The notes under the pieces were generated by a model. The model did not search any database. It had not been told where the DNA came from and saw nothing but the letters and a program-made list of their open reading frames with translations. The translations under genes and the position numbers were made by a program. A stretch of DNA of 64,000 nucleotides, from contig NC_087095.1 of the NCBI RefSeq assembly GCF_963855985.1, positions 692,001 to 756,000 of the forward strand, written 5' to 3'. Source of the stretch: Ostrinia nubilalis (taxonomy: Eukaryota > Arthropoda > Insecta > Lepidoptera > Crambidae). Shown in pieces: positions 10,289 through 21,800 of this stretch. Position 1 is the first letter of the stretch, and each line of letters opens with the position of its first letter.

Positions 10289-11804
10289 TCTTCCTACTAT
10301 TATTATAAAGGCGAAAGTTTGTGTGGATGTTTGTTACTCTTTCACGCAAAAACTACTGAACGGATTTGTTGAAACTTTACAGTATTATTATTTGTAACCC
10401 AGATTAACATAGGCATTTGTATTTAAATGATCTTTTTAAATTAGCTAAAACGGCAAATAAAAAAATCTAAATGGTCATCTATTTTAATGATTGATCCTCT
10501 TTCTTTGAGACATAAAATAAATGAAATCGATCGATATTTTAACCTCTTTTGAACTACGCAAAAAAAAATTGAGATGTAAAAATTATATCTGATCGTTACT
10601 TGTTGGTCCTCAAAAATAAGAGAAATGAGCACCAAAATTCAATATTGTGATACTTTTTTAAATAATTTGATTTGTATAAATAATTTTTTGTCTATATCAA
10701 ATAATCTTCAAAATAATTATGTTATGGTACTTATTTTTATTAAATTGTCGTCAAAGGATGGAAACTATTTAAAGGCACTTGATGTTCAAAGATTTATTTT
10801 TTATTAAAAAAAGCATACTTAACACGTTCACACTGCGTTATCGGGTCGAATTGACCTTACGTGCTGCATGCGTTGGTGCGGGATGGATATATTCGGTCTT
10901 TTCAGTAGTATGAAAGATAAATATTGTTTTGCAATTGTTTCGTCAAACACAGTAAATATTCGGAAAAAAAAACTTATCAGGTCATTACGACCCGATGTCG
11001 CACTAAAAGTAAAAAAATATCGTTTAGTGCTTTTATCGGGTCTAATCGACCCGTTGACAGATGACTCTATGGTCACTGATCACGGTCGAGATCGGTATAC
11101 TAAGAGAAAATCAACCTTGCGATTTGAAAAAAAAATAAAGAGGTAAAAATTATGATGTCAGGTTCACGGATGCCAGAAGTATAAAATTATTTTACATATC
11201 GCCTCTAGTCCCAAACTAAGCAAACATGGCAATGTACCATTCTGCTTGCTTATTGGCCGCTAAGCCCTTGGCCAACTCAGTAAACGACCAATGACGGACG
11301 ATTGTCAACCACAAAGTATCGAGTAAATTAAAAGATATTTTTTAATTAAAAATATTAACCAATAATATTTTTAGTTAGATCAAATATATTTTAAAGTTCA
11401 GTTATACTTAGATCGAAATGTATTTATTAGGTGATCAATATTAAAAGGCAATCTTGATATAAAAATCATCAAATTAACAAAATTGAAGATCAATAACTAA
11501 AAAAGAGGATCAAATATTATTTTTGTTTACTAAATATTAAAAGAGTATGTTAAACATAAATATTATGTTACCTTAAATGAAGATCATTTATAATTTATCC
11601 GTAGATCAACGAATATAGACCCAATAATTAATATAAAGATAAAATATAATAAAACACATCATTTATTTTTAAAAGTGCACATACAAAAAAGATCAATTAG
11701 TTTTTAGAGGATCAAATAATATTGTCCCATTAACATATAGGCTATAATTTATGCCAATCTGTGGCACTAAATTTCACGCGGGTGAAGCCGCAGGCAAAAG
11801 CTAG
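10289..11804 (+). mobile_element. Helitron-like element (Lep1-type ends), composite
   Basis: It starts TCTTCCTACTATTATTATAA followed by AGGCGAAAG, a common lepidopteran Helitron 5' end. It finishes with a GCGG...CCGC hairpin (11778-11791) and AAAAGCTAGT, giving the CTAG terminus at 11801-11804. The words AACCCAGATTAACATAGG at 10397 and TTAACATATAGGCTATAA near 11730 are usually close together in such elements. About 1.3 kb between them is therefore probably inserted material, including the piggyBac-like end at 10823. It is non-autonomous, with no helicase frame. Confidence 0.6.
10823..11052 (+). mobile_element. Half of a piggyBac-like element
   Basis: The left end is TTAA followed by CACGTTCACACTGCG, close to known piggyBac-type termini. 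It carries three palindromes: GGGTC-GAATT-GACC near 10843, AGGTC-ATTAC-GACCC near 10979 and GGGTC-TAATC-GACCC at 11038-11052. No matching right end was found in the next kilobase, so the element seems broken. Confidence 0.45.
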
Positions 11805-13452
11805 TGCTTAATACTGACCATAAACTATGTAAAACAAAAAGGCTGCACCGCCATTATTTCCCAAAACCAAAAACCTTACAAAATATATTCGACAGCTCAC
11901 TTTACCACCATTATTCGCGATCTTAAGCGCGCCATAAATCGTTGGGGTCCATAAAATATGCATATAAATTATCAGTACACACACACGTACAAAATATAGC
12001 CCGTGCAGTGATGAATGGTCGCTGCGCAAAACTAATTTATGCGACGCACTCACCGTCGAGTTCCGGGCTATGCTTATTTTTCTAGTGTGGACTATGCTTA
12101 ACTGTATAAAAATTAAACTTAAATTACTTAAAATTTTACGGGAGCTTGAATCTCAAAGATTCCATCTTACTTATAAATACCACTTAATTTTTACAACGGG
12201 CCTCTAGTAGGTATATCCTACGTTTGCTACAATGCTGATATCTTATAATATCTGAAATATGGTGCAATTATCTGCAATTATGGTGTCTCAGATTTAGAGC
12301 TCATTCATTAGTCTTGTTATTTAAATTAGGTATGTAGGTAGATAATTAAATTATATTATTATCGAATAAAAGGATTTAAAGCTTCATAAATGACCTTTTC
12401 TAGAGATGCAAGCCGTTCAGAAGACTGTGATAACTTTTTCAGCTCCCATTGATAACAAAGAAGCGATTTGTTCCTACGTCCGTCGTCATGTGGACTGCAG
12501 CAGTACGAAACTCTCTCCGAACCTCTGTTTTATAATACTTTAATTAAGATATAGAAAATAGGTATTTAGACTTGGAAGGCAATTCTAGTCAAAAAGAAAG
12601 GCTTGTTAGGCTTATGTTTCCAAGTAAAAAAATTGCAAAAAGTATTGAAAATAAAAGTTTATGATATATTATCTAATATTAGTCGTCATCACATCATAAC
12701 CGCTATATTTTTTCGATCCCGCCATCAAATGGTGCCAACATATAAATTAACATAACTTCCTCTGTGTGATTTATGTTGGTACCCGTGAAATAAGGCGTGG
12801 ACCTCATGTTTATATTTTAATAAATAACTTTTTATGACATCTTTTTGTAAAATATTATCATGTTTTTAACATTTTTCATGTAATGTATTTATAACATAAG
12901 ATAGGATACAATGTTAAACGGCTCGACTGTTTAAAAATGACACAGTTTCTATTGAAACATCAATTTATTTATATGCCAATTTCCTACTATGACTCGCCTA
13001 GTCAATTGAGCAAGTAAAAGAAAAATTATGGATTTCATTTCTAAGTGTTAGTAAAAGCGTTAGCTGTAAATGAACTGGATTTTGACACTTTTGTAGAGAC
13101 GTCTTTAGAACTATTTGTGAAAGGTAAGTGTCAACTTGACTTTAACAATGAATATGCAGAGCTAATTCAAAAGCGTCTTCACTTAAAGACTTTGCGAAAT
13201 AATTAATAGCAATAAAAGATTGTGTGTATAGTGCCGTAAAAAGTGCGAGTTATGAACACGCGCCGCTCGTGAGTCAGCTTGCAGCGTGTGTTTGCATACC
13301 TGGGAAGTGTAAATTACGAAATAAAGTCTGGGACACATGGAAGTTACAATCCAAATTGGTATTAAATAGTGTCTAAACGCTCAATCCGTAATGCTTAACA
13401 GCTCAATCCCAGTTGGGTAGTACTTATTTTGTATTTTCGTCAACTTGTTGGT
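11805..13452. other. Intergenic, AT-rich, no gene seen
   Basis: Only short chance frames on both strands. No domain, RNA gene or repeat structure was recognised. Confidence 0.5.
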
Positions 13453-13625
13453 TCAAAGTCAAAATCAAAAGTTCTTTATTTGCATAGGCCATAGACTACT
13501 TATAGTAACAAATCATCAAACTAAAATGAAAAAAGAAAAATAAAACACTAATAAAAAAATGTATGATCATAAGGCGTCTTTACATGTCTCAACCTTTTTA
13601 CCCTACCATTTCCCAGTTGGCAGCT
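13453..13625 (-). mobile_element. Retroposon fragment (SINE/LINE tail)
   Basis: The motif GTCAAAATCAAAAGTTCTTT at the left and CATGTCTCAACCTTTTTACC at the right match the fragment at 34547-34735 in order. It is a dispersed truncated retroposon, read on the minus strand. Confidence 0.55.
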
Positions 13626-14903
13626 TTAGTTAAGTGTGTAGACTACACTATCTACTTCTATTTAAATATCAAAATCCGACCACGAAAGCTCAGAATGCAT
13701 GTATTGTGTGCACCACTGCTAACTTTCTTAAACGTTCGCGCTGTCACAACAAAGCGCGTTTGTCTTTGACGCAAATCGCTTCCAATTGGTGGTCGTTAAG
13801 GGTCTTTTGAAGACACCCAACGACCAACCGTAACCACCGGTAGTAACTGTTCGCGATGACATCTTTACTGCATCTGGTGGCCGGACACCTTTACTTCGCT
13901 GCTCGTTTGGGCAAAAATATCTCGCGATGTTTGCAGTTTGGGAATTTGGACGGCTCAAGGTCGAATTTTCTTTGTTTATGCTTTTGAATGGTCTTGTTTT
14001 CGCGGTCACAAGCAATAAGAATATTTACGATGTCATTAGCTACTTCCTAATTTCATTGAATATGACTCGCATTTATTAAACCTACTCATTAATTCATTAT
14101 TAAATTTTCGTATAACTTTGGATACCAATATTGCCAATGAACTAATATTTCCGTAACAAATATAAAACTATTTAGAAGTCCTGCATTTTGTGTGAAACGG
14201 ATTAAGAAAATCTCATACTAAACGATGCCATTATCGGCTCTAAGGCTGGACTCATACTTGGCGTTTTATGTTAGTCAACCAACTTGTAGAAATCATAGAA
14301 TCGTCGATGGTAATAAGTAGTGATATTTTGGTAAGATAAGTGTTTAAAGTTAGTGAAAATTTTTAAATTATCCTTCAATAAAGGCCTTCAAGATGGTTTT
14401 TTCTATCATGTAAAGAAATAAACAATAATAAAAGTTTCAGTTAGAAATATCATTTAAATTGAAATAATACCAAATTAGTTCATAAAACTGGTAATACTTG
14501 AGCCATTTTTCAAAGTATCTGTCTCTCTACCCCATGAACGTCCTGCGCGCTTAAATAAACGCGTTTTTTCTGACAGCCTTAAGGCGGGTGCACATCGGGG
14601 GCTAATGGCGACCACTGAGTGGTTTCACGTGTACCCACCTTAACTCCGGGGTTGGCCCTACTTTTAGTTTTTTAGAACACAGTATTGCTTTCTCTTGGAG
14701 GGATTATGGAACGCGTTTATATGCTTCGGAGATCGGAGGTGGTTAGGTCCGTATGAATGAGGCGAAGAGGTTATTTTAGGCAAGAAATTGATTGAATTTT
14801 CAATTGATCTTACAAATCGTATGAATTTTCAATTGATATTGTAAAAATGAATTGTTTATTTCTTCATAAATTATGTGTGTTTATGATTTATTAGAATTAT
14901 CTA

Positions 14904-15013
14904 AGGCTGCACCATCTTAATTTAACTTTAACAAACGTCAAAAATCTGCCAAATTCCAAAAAAAAGCATCGGTTATCGTTATAGTTAGCGTTAAAGCTGG
15001 TACAACTCAGCCT
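14904..15013 (-). mobile_element. MITE, AGGCTGAGTTG family, copy 1
   Basis: Ends read AAGGCTGCACCATCTTAA and ACTCAGCCTTA, inverted to each other and flanked by TA. The same family occurs at 15719-15837 and 40426-40538, with the shared core GTTTGACAGATTTTTGAC on one strand. Confidence 0.6.
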
Positions 15014-15718
15014 TAGACATTTATTTATTTAGTCATTTATACTTCAATGCCATAAATATTAACATTAGGCGAACTTAATGCCATAAGGCATTCTCATCCA
15101 GTTTACCTTTGACATTAGGGTCCTTATTACAAAAAAATAAACACGTTGAATATATTAAATTGTTTAAATTGACATTTAAATGGAAATGTCAGTTTAAACC
15201 AACGTTCAAGGCGCATTTAACTTTTCTAAAATAACACTGTAATATTTTCTCCTGATAACATAGAATCTGTGTCATTGAACGTGAAATATATGGCATAGCA
15301 TAGGCATAGCTGATGTTATAAAATATTAAACATCAAAATCAGTGACTACCATGCAAGTGGAAATTTCAATACTAGTTTCCATCTCACCGTGGATAATGAA
15401 ATTTATATAAATTACTATAAATACATGTAAACTAGCACAATAAGTATGTAATTTGATTTCACGCTGCATCAGTCGAAACATTTTACGGAACAATGCGGAA
15501 CAGAGCAGTGGAAATAATTAAAGAAAAAGAACAACTTACAACACGACAGACAGTGGTATTAGTATGACATGAGCTACTGCTTACGTAATTAAAAGTAGCA
15601 AAAGGTATTTTATATAAAAAAGAGTACTATTTGACTGCTAAATCTGGATTATGTTTGTAAAACTACGATTTACTTAGAAAGAGAGGGCTTTTTAAATAGT
15701 TAATAATACTTGTCATTA

Positions 15719-15837
15719 AGGGTGAGATGCACCATCTAACTTTAGCGGTAACTATGATGAAGCGGTGCATTTTATATGGAGTTTGACAGATTTTTGACGT
15801 TTGTCAAAGTCAAAGTAAGATGATGCAACCCAGCCTT
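15719..15837 (+). mobile_element. MITE, AGGCTGAGTTG family, copy 2
   Basis: Starts AGGGTGAGATGCACCATCTA and ends TGATGCAACCCAGCCTTA. The core GGAGTTTGACAGATTTTTGA is shared with the copy at 40426. Confidence 0.65.
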
Positions 15838-18434
15838 AGTACTTATTATTACTGTGACCAGTTCTCCTGATTTATTTGCATTTTGTTACATTTCATTTCT
15901 GAATGTGCATGGTCAACCAAAACAGGACAACCAAAACAGGACAACTTATTTGATGTCATAAAACCAATCAATTGTCACGGATCACGGCAAAGAAGACCTC
16001 TCCTTGAAAGAACAACTAGGTACATAAAATAATTAATGTTTACATATGTTTCCCCACCTTAGTGAGTTTATAAGCAACCCAACCAGTATCACGTAATTAC
16101 CAACTATCACAGCGATCGGTTTGATTGCTGTCCGGGGTTCGTTCCCGGCCATATCACGGATTACGGACAAATGCGCCTCATTTCGTCAATATCGGGTTAA
16201 ACATCGCTTAATTTGGTTCGTTTCGGTTCATTTTGGACAAATTCCATGCAGTTTTATTGAGGGATAAAAAGCAATGCGTATTTGCATTACGCGGTTTGTA
16301 ACTGGTCTCATTTGATGGCAATTGGCGAGCCGCGTTTAAAATAGGTATGATTTGGCAGGTATTGGTAGATTGCACAATAAGCAATAATTTGTTACAAAAT
16401 ACTGATTATACTTAATTTTTGATTACGCATTTTAATGATGGGTTCTGCATGGGGACTTTTACTGTAAAATTTGGCAAAAATCGCTTTCAAAATGTATATA
16501 AAAAAGACATTTTCTCACAAAAGTAAAGAAGCCAACATTTTACTTGTACGTTTAAAAACTCTACATTCCTAACACATTCGTTAAAGGATTGTCAAAACGG
16601 TGCTATTGTTTACTTAAAGTACTACATTACGTATTACGTAAGTACTGGGACAGATGATAATTTTCCTAAAAACCACCACTCTAATATAGTTTTGGGAACG
16701 TTCGCGTTCCTTTTCGCTATTCACAGAATATTGTGAATGGTATTATACCTATTGGGTCTGTCAACAACTAATAGTTTTACCACATTTCATTAACCTCAGC
16801 GCGGATTCAGCGGGATTTACCGGCGGCTTTTTCGGCGGCGCGATTCGGCGCGCCGATCAAATCGGCCATTTATTTGTTCGCGCGCACTCGTCCGTGCCGG
16901 ATAACGGATGTGTGCGGATACGCAGATATGATCGGATGTGTGCTTTATGTGGAATTTGTTTTTATATTTACTTTGTAATCTTGTAATCTGTAAAATGTTA
17001 GCTAAATAAGATTAATAAATTGTTAGTATTGTTAGGGGGCGGTCTCACGAGACTGTGTCTATATGATGCATGTAAGTAATAAGAAAGATTTATGAACAAT
17101 CTTAATTCTCTCCCAATTAAACAACTTAATCGAAATCCGGCGAGATTTTTCCACTTTTCGGCGTGCCTGCGCGCTCTGATCAAATCAACCGTTTACTTGT
17201 GTGCGCGCTCACTCGAGCGTTGCACTAGTTTGTTTCCCCTTTTTATTAGGAGAAATTCATTCTTTCAGGTATCAGAGGCGATACACAGCTGAAATATTTA
17301 ATAAAATGTACATTTTGCTGTATTGCCTAAATTGGCATACTCTACAAAAGTATATCAACGTGTCTTATCAGATGCTCAGTCCAATTTATGTGAAAACGTT
17401 ATTTAAAAATACAACTTCCTCTTTCGCAATATGTACAGCAAAGTATAGGTTACAAGTTTAAAGAAAATTCTGAAATAAACTTTTTCCATGTTTCTTTAAT
17501 AACAAGCATAGACTTCGATAGCCCAGGCACAGAATAAGTAATAGTACAGGTACAGAAGGATTACTCCGCAAGACGATTTAAATAAATGCGAGTCTTGCTA
17601 CGACGCGATACAGTGGAATTCAGCTCGCACAGCACTACGTACCTACAATTTTATTCACCTACAAGTTTTGTCTCTTTCTATCGCGTGCCTCTGAACTCTT
17701 CTTACGCTGTTAGGGTTGCTATGCTGTCTAGTGAAAAAATAGAATTAATCTACTTAGGTATTTGTAATGAGGTACGTATGTAGGTAAGTATTAGTGTAAT
17801 TTTACCTTTGTAAAAATAACATTTTAAATATACCTACTTAGGATAAAAGTACTTATTTTAATACAATGTCTTCATTCATACCTATTTTAACATAAGACAA
17901 ATAAATTAAACATACCTACTATCACAGAAGAAAGAATGACATCATACCTACCTACTTACTACGCAAACACGAAACGGCTACATCCTAGAACGAGAGGCGT
18001 CGTCACCCAAAAATCATATTTGTATTTGGCTTTGCACAAACTTAATCCAATGTTACTCGCTGTACTTTGGCAATAATTTATTTTTTACTGAATATTGTTG
18101 GGGTGCCTATGCATTATGGTAAAATAACTAGCTTGTCGTAATTTGGTGTATCGATGTTACTCTTCCGTTTCATTTACCTACACGAAAAGGTAATAGTTAA
18201 TATTTTAACGATAAAATTCTTAAAACATCATAAATTGTATTCAAAAGAAATTATTTATTAAAGGCAAAACATCAAGTCCCGTCGCGACGGGCGCGCGCGT
18301 GACACTCGACTGATATAATACCCGCCGGCGGGGCGCTTCGCTGTAGGTAATTATCGGATGTACCGCGCGGAGTGAGCCAGGCCTGGCCCAGGTAGATAGC
18401 CGTGTATTTAGAGTATTAGTTTTTTTATGCATAA

Positions 18435-18610
18435 CAAGGCAGGTATTTGACCACAATCGCACCTGATGTTAAGTGGGATGCAGTCTAGGATGGTACATAT
18501 CTGCCCTGTAAGTGTCTATTCACTCTCGCCTAGAAAAGGCCTGGATTATAATCTTCGGGAAAGACAGCAGCAGGCAACGAATTCCAATCCCTAGCTGTTC
18601 GCATTATAAA
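18435..18610 (+). mobile_element. LINE/SINE fragment
   Basis: Shares blocks such as GTTAAGTGGGATGCAGTCTA, TGCCCTGTAAGTG and TATTCACTCT with the inverted copy at 25982-26130 inside gene A. It is a dispersed non-LTR remnant, 180 bp upstream of the gene A TATA box. Confidence 0.55.
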
Positions 18611-18790
18611 AGAGTACTAATACTTGTTTGCTTGCATAAGAATCCCATCTAATTAGGTGAAAAAATTCAACAAAACATTCAAGAACAACTGAACCGCTCA
18701 TAAATCAAAGGCCGACCGTGAATCAATAAAACAAATAAAATTAAACTGTCGCATTAGGCTGATTTACGTGAGTTTTGATTGGAGTTTCCT

Positions 18791-18835
18791 TATAAATAGT
18801 GGATACATCTGGTTGAAGCTACATTGTGTCATCAA
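18791..18835 (+). promoter_or_regulatory. Core promoter of gene A (TATA box and start region)
   Basis: TATAAATA lies at 18791-18798. A start site is expected about 30 bases on, near 18821-18830, giving a short leader before the ATG at 18844. The clear TATA box fits a strongly expressed, tissue-restricted gene. Confidence 0.7.
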
Positions 18836-18843
18836 CGGTGAAC

Positions 18844-21800
18844 ATGAGGTGCTTGATCGTTTTAGCAGTTGTGGTCGCCGTTGCCTGCGTGGGGGCGAGC
18901 TCCGTGGGCCATAGTGGTAATTATTATAATAAAAATACACCTATTTACAAAGCTAAGAATAAGGGACCTTTGGAAAAGTTTGAGGTGAATAAATGTTATA
19001 GTTATGTCGAACGTCATTTGGCTAAAACGAACGAAGCAAATGTAGAGTCGATAGGATATATCAGACTGGCGGCCACCCGCGACTTCGTACGCGTGGATCC
19101 CGTTTTACCCCCTTAGGGGTAGAGTTTCGTAAAATCCTTTCTTAGCGGATGCCTACATCATAACATCTAACTGCATGCCAAATTTCAGCCCGATCCGTCC
19201 AGTGGTTTGGGCTGTGCGTTGATAGATCACTATGTCAGTCAGTCAGTCAATCAGTCACCTTTGAGTTATATTTATATTTAGACTTATAATAGTACATTTT
19301 GGTTGCTAATCGTTCCTATAGCAACTATTTAAGATGTTGATATTGCATCATAGCAACAATCAATAGTCTTGTTTTAGGTACCTATATGCCATCGTGTGAA
19401 AATAAGGTGTCTCAAACGCAACGCTTTCACGTATTCAAACGTGAATCGATACACCAAAATGGGCGAGTTCTTACCGAACGCAACAAGTCTTTTGTACATT
19501 AAAAAGTGCACCAAAAAGCCTAACTGCATTTATGACTAGCGAAGAAATGACTAGAGTGTGACAACTACTTACTCTGAAAAAGCAATTTTTCCTATATTAA
19601 AAATCCAAACCAACCCTAATTATTATGTGTTTTTTTTAGCAAATAGATGAAAATAATTCTTTCCCCTTTCAGCCGGCGTAAGTTCGTCCAAGAACTCCGA
19701 CAAGTACTCCAGTGACTACGACGATAGCGCTGAGGTCTACGGCGCAGGTGGTAAGTATTTTTTAACTACATAAACCCACCTAAATTCTAATTCTTTCTAT
19801 GGAGGCACTGGATTCAATTCCCAGACATATCTGTCATGTCTGTCGGATTCGGATACCTATCGATCATCATCATCATCATCATTTCAGCCATAGGACGTCC
19901 ACTGCTGAACATAGGCCTCCCCCAATGTTTTCCATGTTGATCGATTGGTAGAGACCTGCGTCCAGCCCTTCCCTGCTATCTTTATGGTGTCGTCGGCCCA
20001 CCTATCTCTCGATGATGGCTCAAAAACTTTAACACAAAGGTTTATCCTGTTCTCACATAAATAGAAGGTTTAAAAAAGTATTGTCTTAAATATTTTTCAC
20101 TTTATACGATTAACTTGTATTATTTATTTACAGTAAGCTCTGGAAGCAGCAGAGGCGCTGGTCATAGGAACAAAGGCAAGTATTTCAATTATTTGGTCAC
20201 ATTCAGTTCGACTTCTAAGTCGAAAGAAAGCTTACTTACTTTCATGAGGCGCTACAAATAATCAAGCGAACAATTGACTTATTCCACTATGAACCATTGA
20301 CAATCCCCGTCAACGGGGATTAGTGAACTTTTTGTTCACTATTCCCCGTTAACGCCAATTGGAGCTTACTCGTATAATGTTAAAAATAAGATCCTAATAT
20401 AACGGGGAATAGTGAACAAAAAGTTCACTTATCCCCGTTGACGGGGATTGTCAACGGGGAATAGTGGAATAAGCCGAACAATTTTCATATTTGTAATACA
20501 AGTAATGTGCCTAAAATACATTTAAACTCATTTTGTAGACATTAGGCAAATGAAAAAAATTGTTAAATATAATTAGTGACTTTCTTATAAACATGCAATA
20601 ATAGCTGACACTAACATCACGAGTAAATCTGCTCTAAATTAATGTTTGTATTTGTTCTTTATTTACAGTTTATGGCAGCTCCGGCAGTTCAGGTAATTTA
20701 GTAGAGTATAGTTGGACCAATAGTAGAGAACAAACAGTATTTGAAAAATTATAAAATAATTTAAAACAATGTTTTGTTACAAATAGGATACGGGGAAGTA
20801 TATGACAGCAATGAAGGAGGTAAGTTATAAGTGAAATTAAGAAATAAATTAAAAAAAAATAACTTATGATAATGTTTTTTCTGACAACGACGACCTGGTA
20901 AAGGTCGCGAGAAGAGCCTGGATGCGGGCAGCGCAGGACCGTTCATTGTGGAAAACCATGGGGGAGGCCTTTGTCCAGCAGTGGACGTCATTTGGCTGAG
21001 ACGAACGAACGAACGTTTTTTCATCTATGTAGGATCTTATTTACACTGAGGTTTAGTTTACTCATATTTTTAATGATGAACGAGAATGAAATTAAAAATA
21101 TTTGTGATTTTTAGTGTCGGACAGGAAAGTGAACAGCAGAGGAGGCAAAGCCAAATGTAAGTATAGGGTTGACAATAACAAATAATTCCCATATACCTAC
21201 ACTTTCTTAAAAAAACACTACTGCCCTGAACCAAAATAATTTGGAGTCAATTGATTTCGCATACATGACGTCATAGTTAATTCAAACTTAATTTGACGAC
21301 GATTTATAAATGTTTATACCTAGTTTTAATATTTTACTTTATTGCAGACGGCGCCGTTGGTGGCTCAGCCAATTCAGGTAGTTTGTTATTTAAATTTTTC
21401 AACTTTTTCACGTTTTTGTATATTATTTTGAATAAAATAAATAAAATATATTTAATATGATTAAATAGGTACTTATAAAGTTTGTTTTTTACAGTACATG
21501 ACACCGATGACGAAAACTATGGCAGCGGCGTCTCTGGAGTGGCAGGTTAGTTAATTTTATTCGAAAAAATCTTTTTAATATCAATATAGTAATTTAAAGT
21601 GAACTTAACGGTTTCATTGTTTTATAGGATACGGCAGCAGCAGTGGCTCTAAATCTGGACACTCACGTGAGTTTAAGTTTGTTATTTACTAGTACTTGAT
21701 TATGGAGTACTTAACTAGGTACCACTTTATTATATTTTTTGGTATGCTAAATGTGCTTGTGATACGAGTAGGTTATTTATTATTTATTATTCTTTATTTA

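Larger units (their letters stand above)
13626..18434. other. Intergenic with small MITEs, no gene seen
   Basis: Contains two MITEs listed separately and two similar GC-rich blocks (16800-16905 and 17130-17222). 16100-16350 holds several near-palindromic AT-rich stretches and may be regulatory. No open frame longer than about 95 codons shows coding character. Confidence 0.5.

Noticed and set aside
10828..11146. Overlapping open frames on both strands
   Set aside because: They arise from the palindromic motifs of the piggyBac-like end and match no domain.
16125..16160. B-box-like GGGTTCGTTCCCGG, also seen at about 53000
   Set aside because: No A box, no cloverleaf and no SINE tail, so neither a tRNA nor a clear SINE.
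18826..19116. A 96-codon open frame continuing from the gene A signal peptide
   Set aside because: After 18916 it reads through a good donor (GTAATT) into intron and a Helitron-like repeat. Splicing to 19673 keeps frame and composition. Its listed start is a GTG upstream of the real ATG at 18844.
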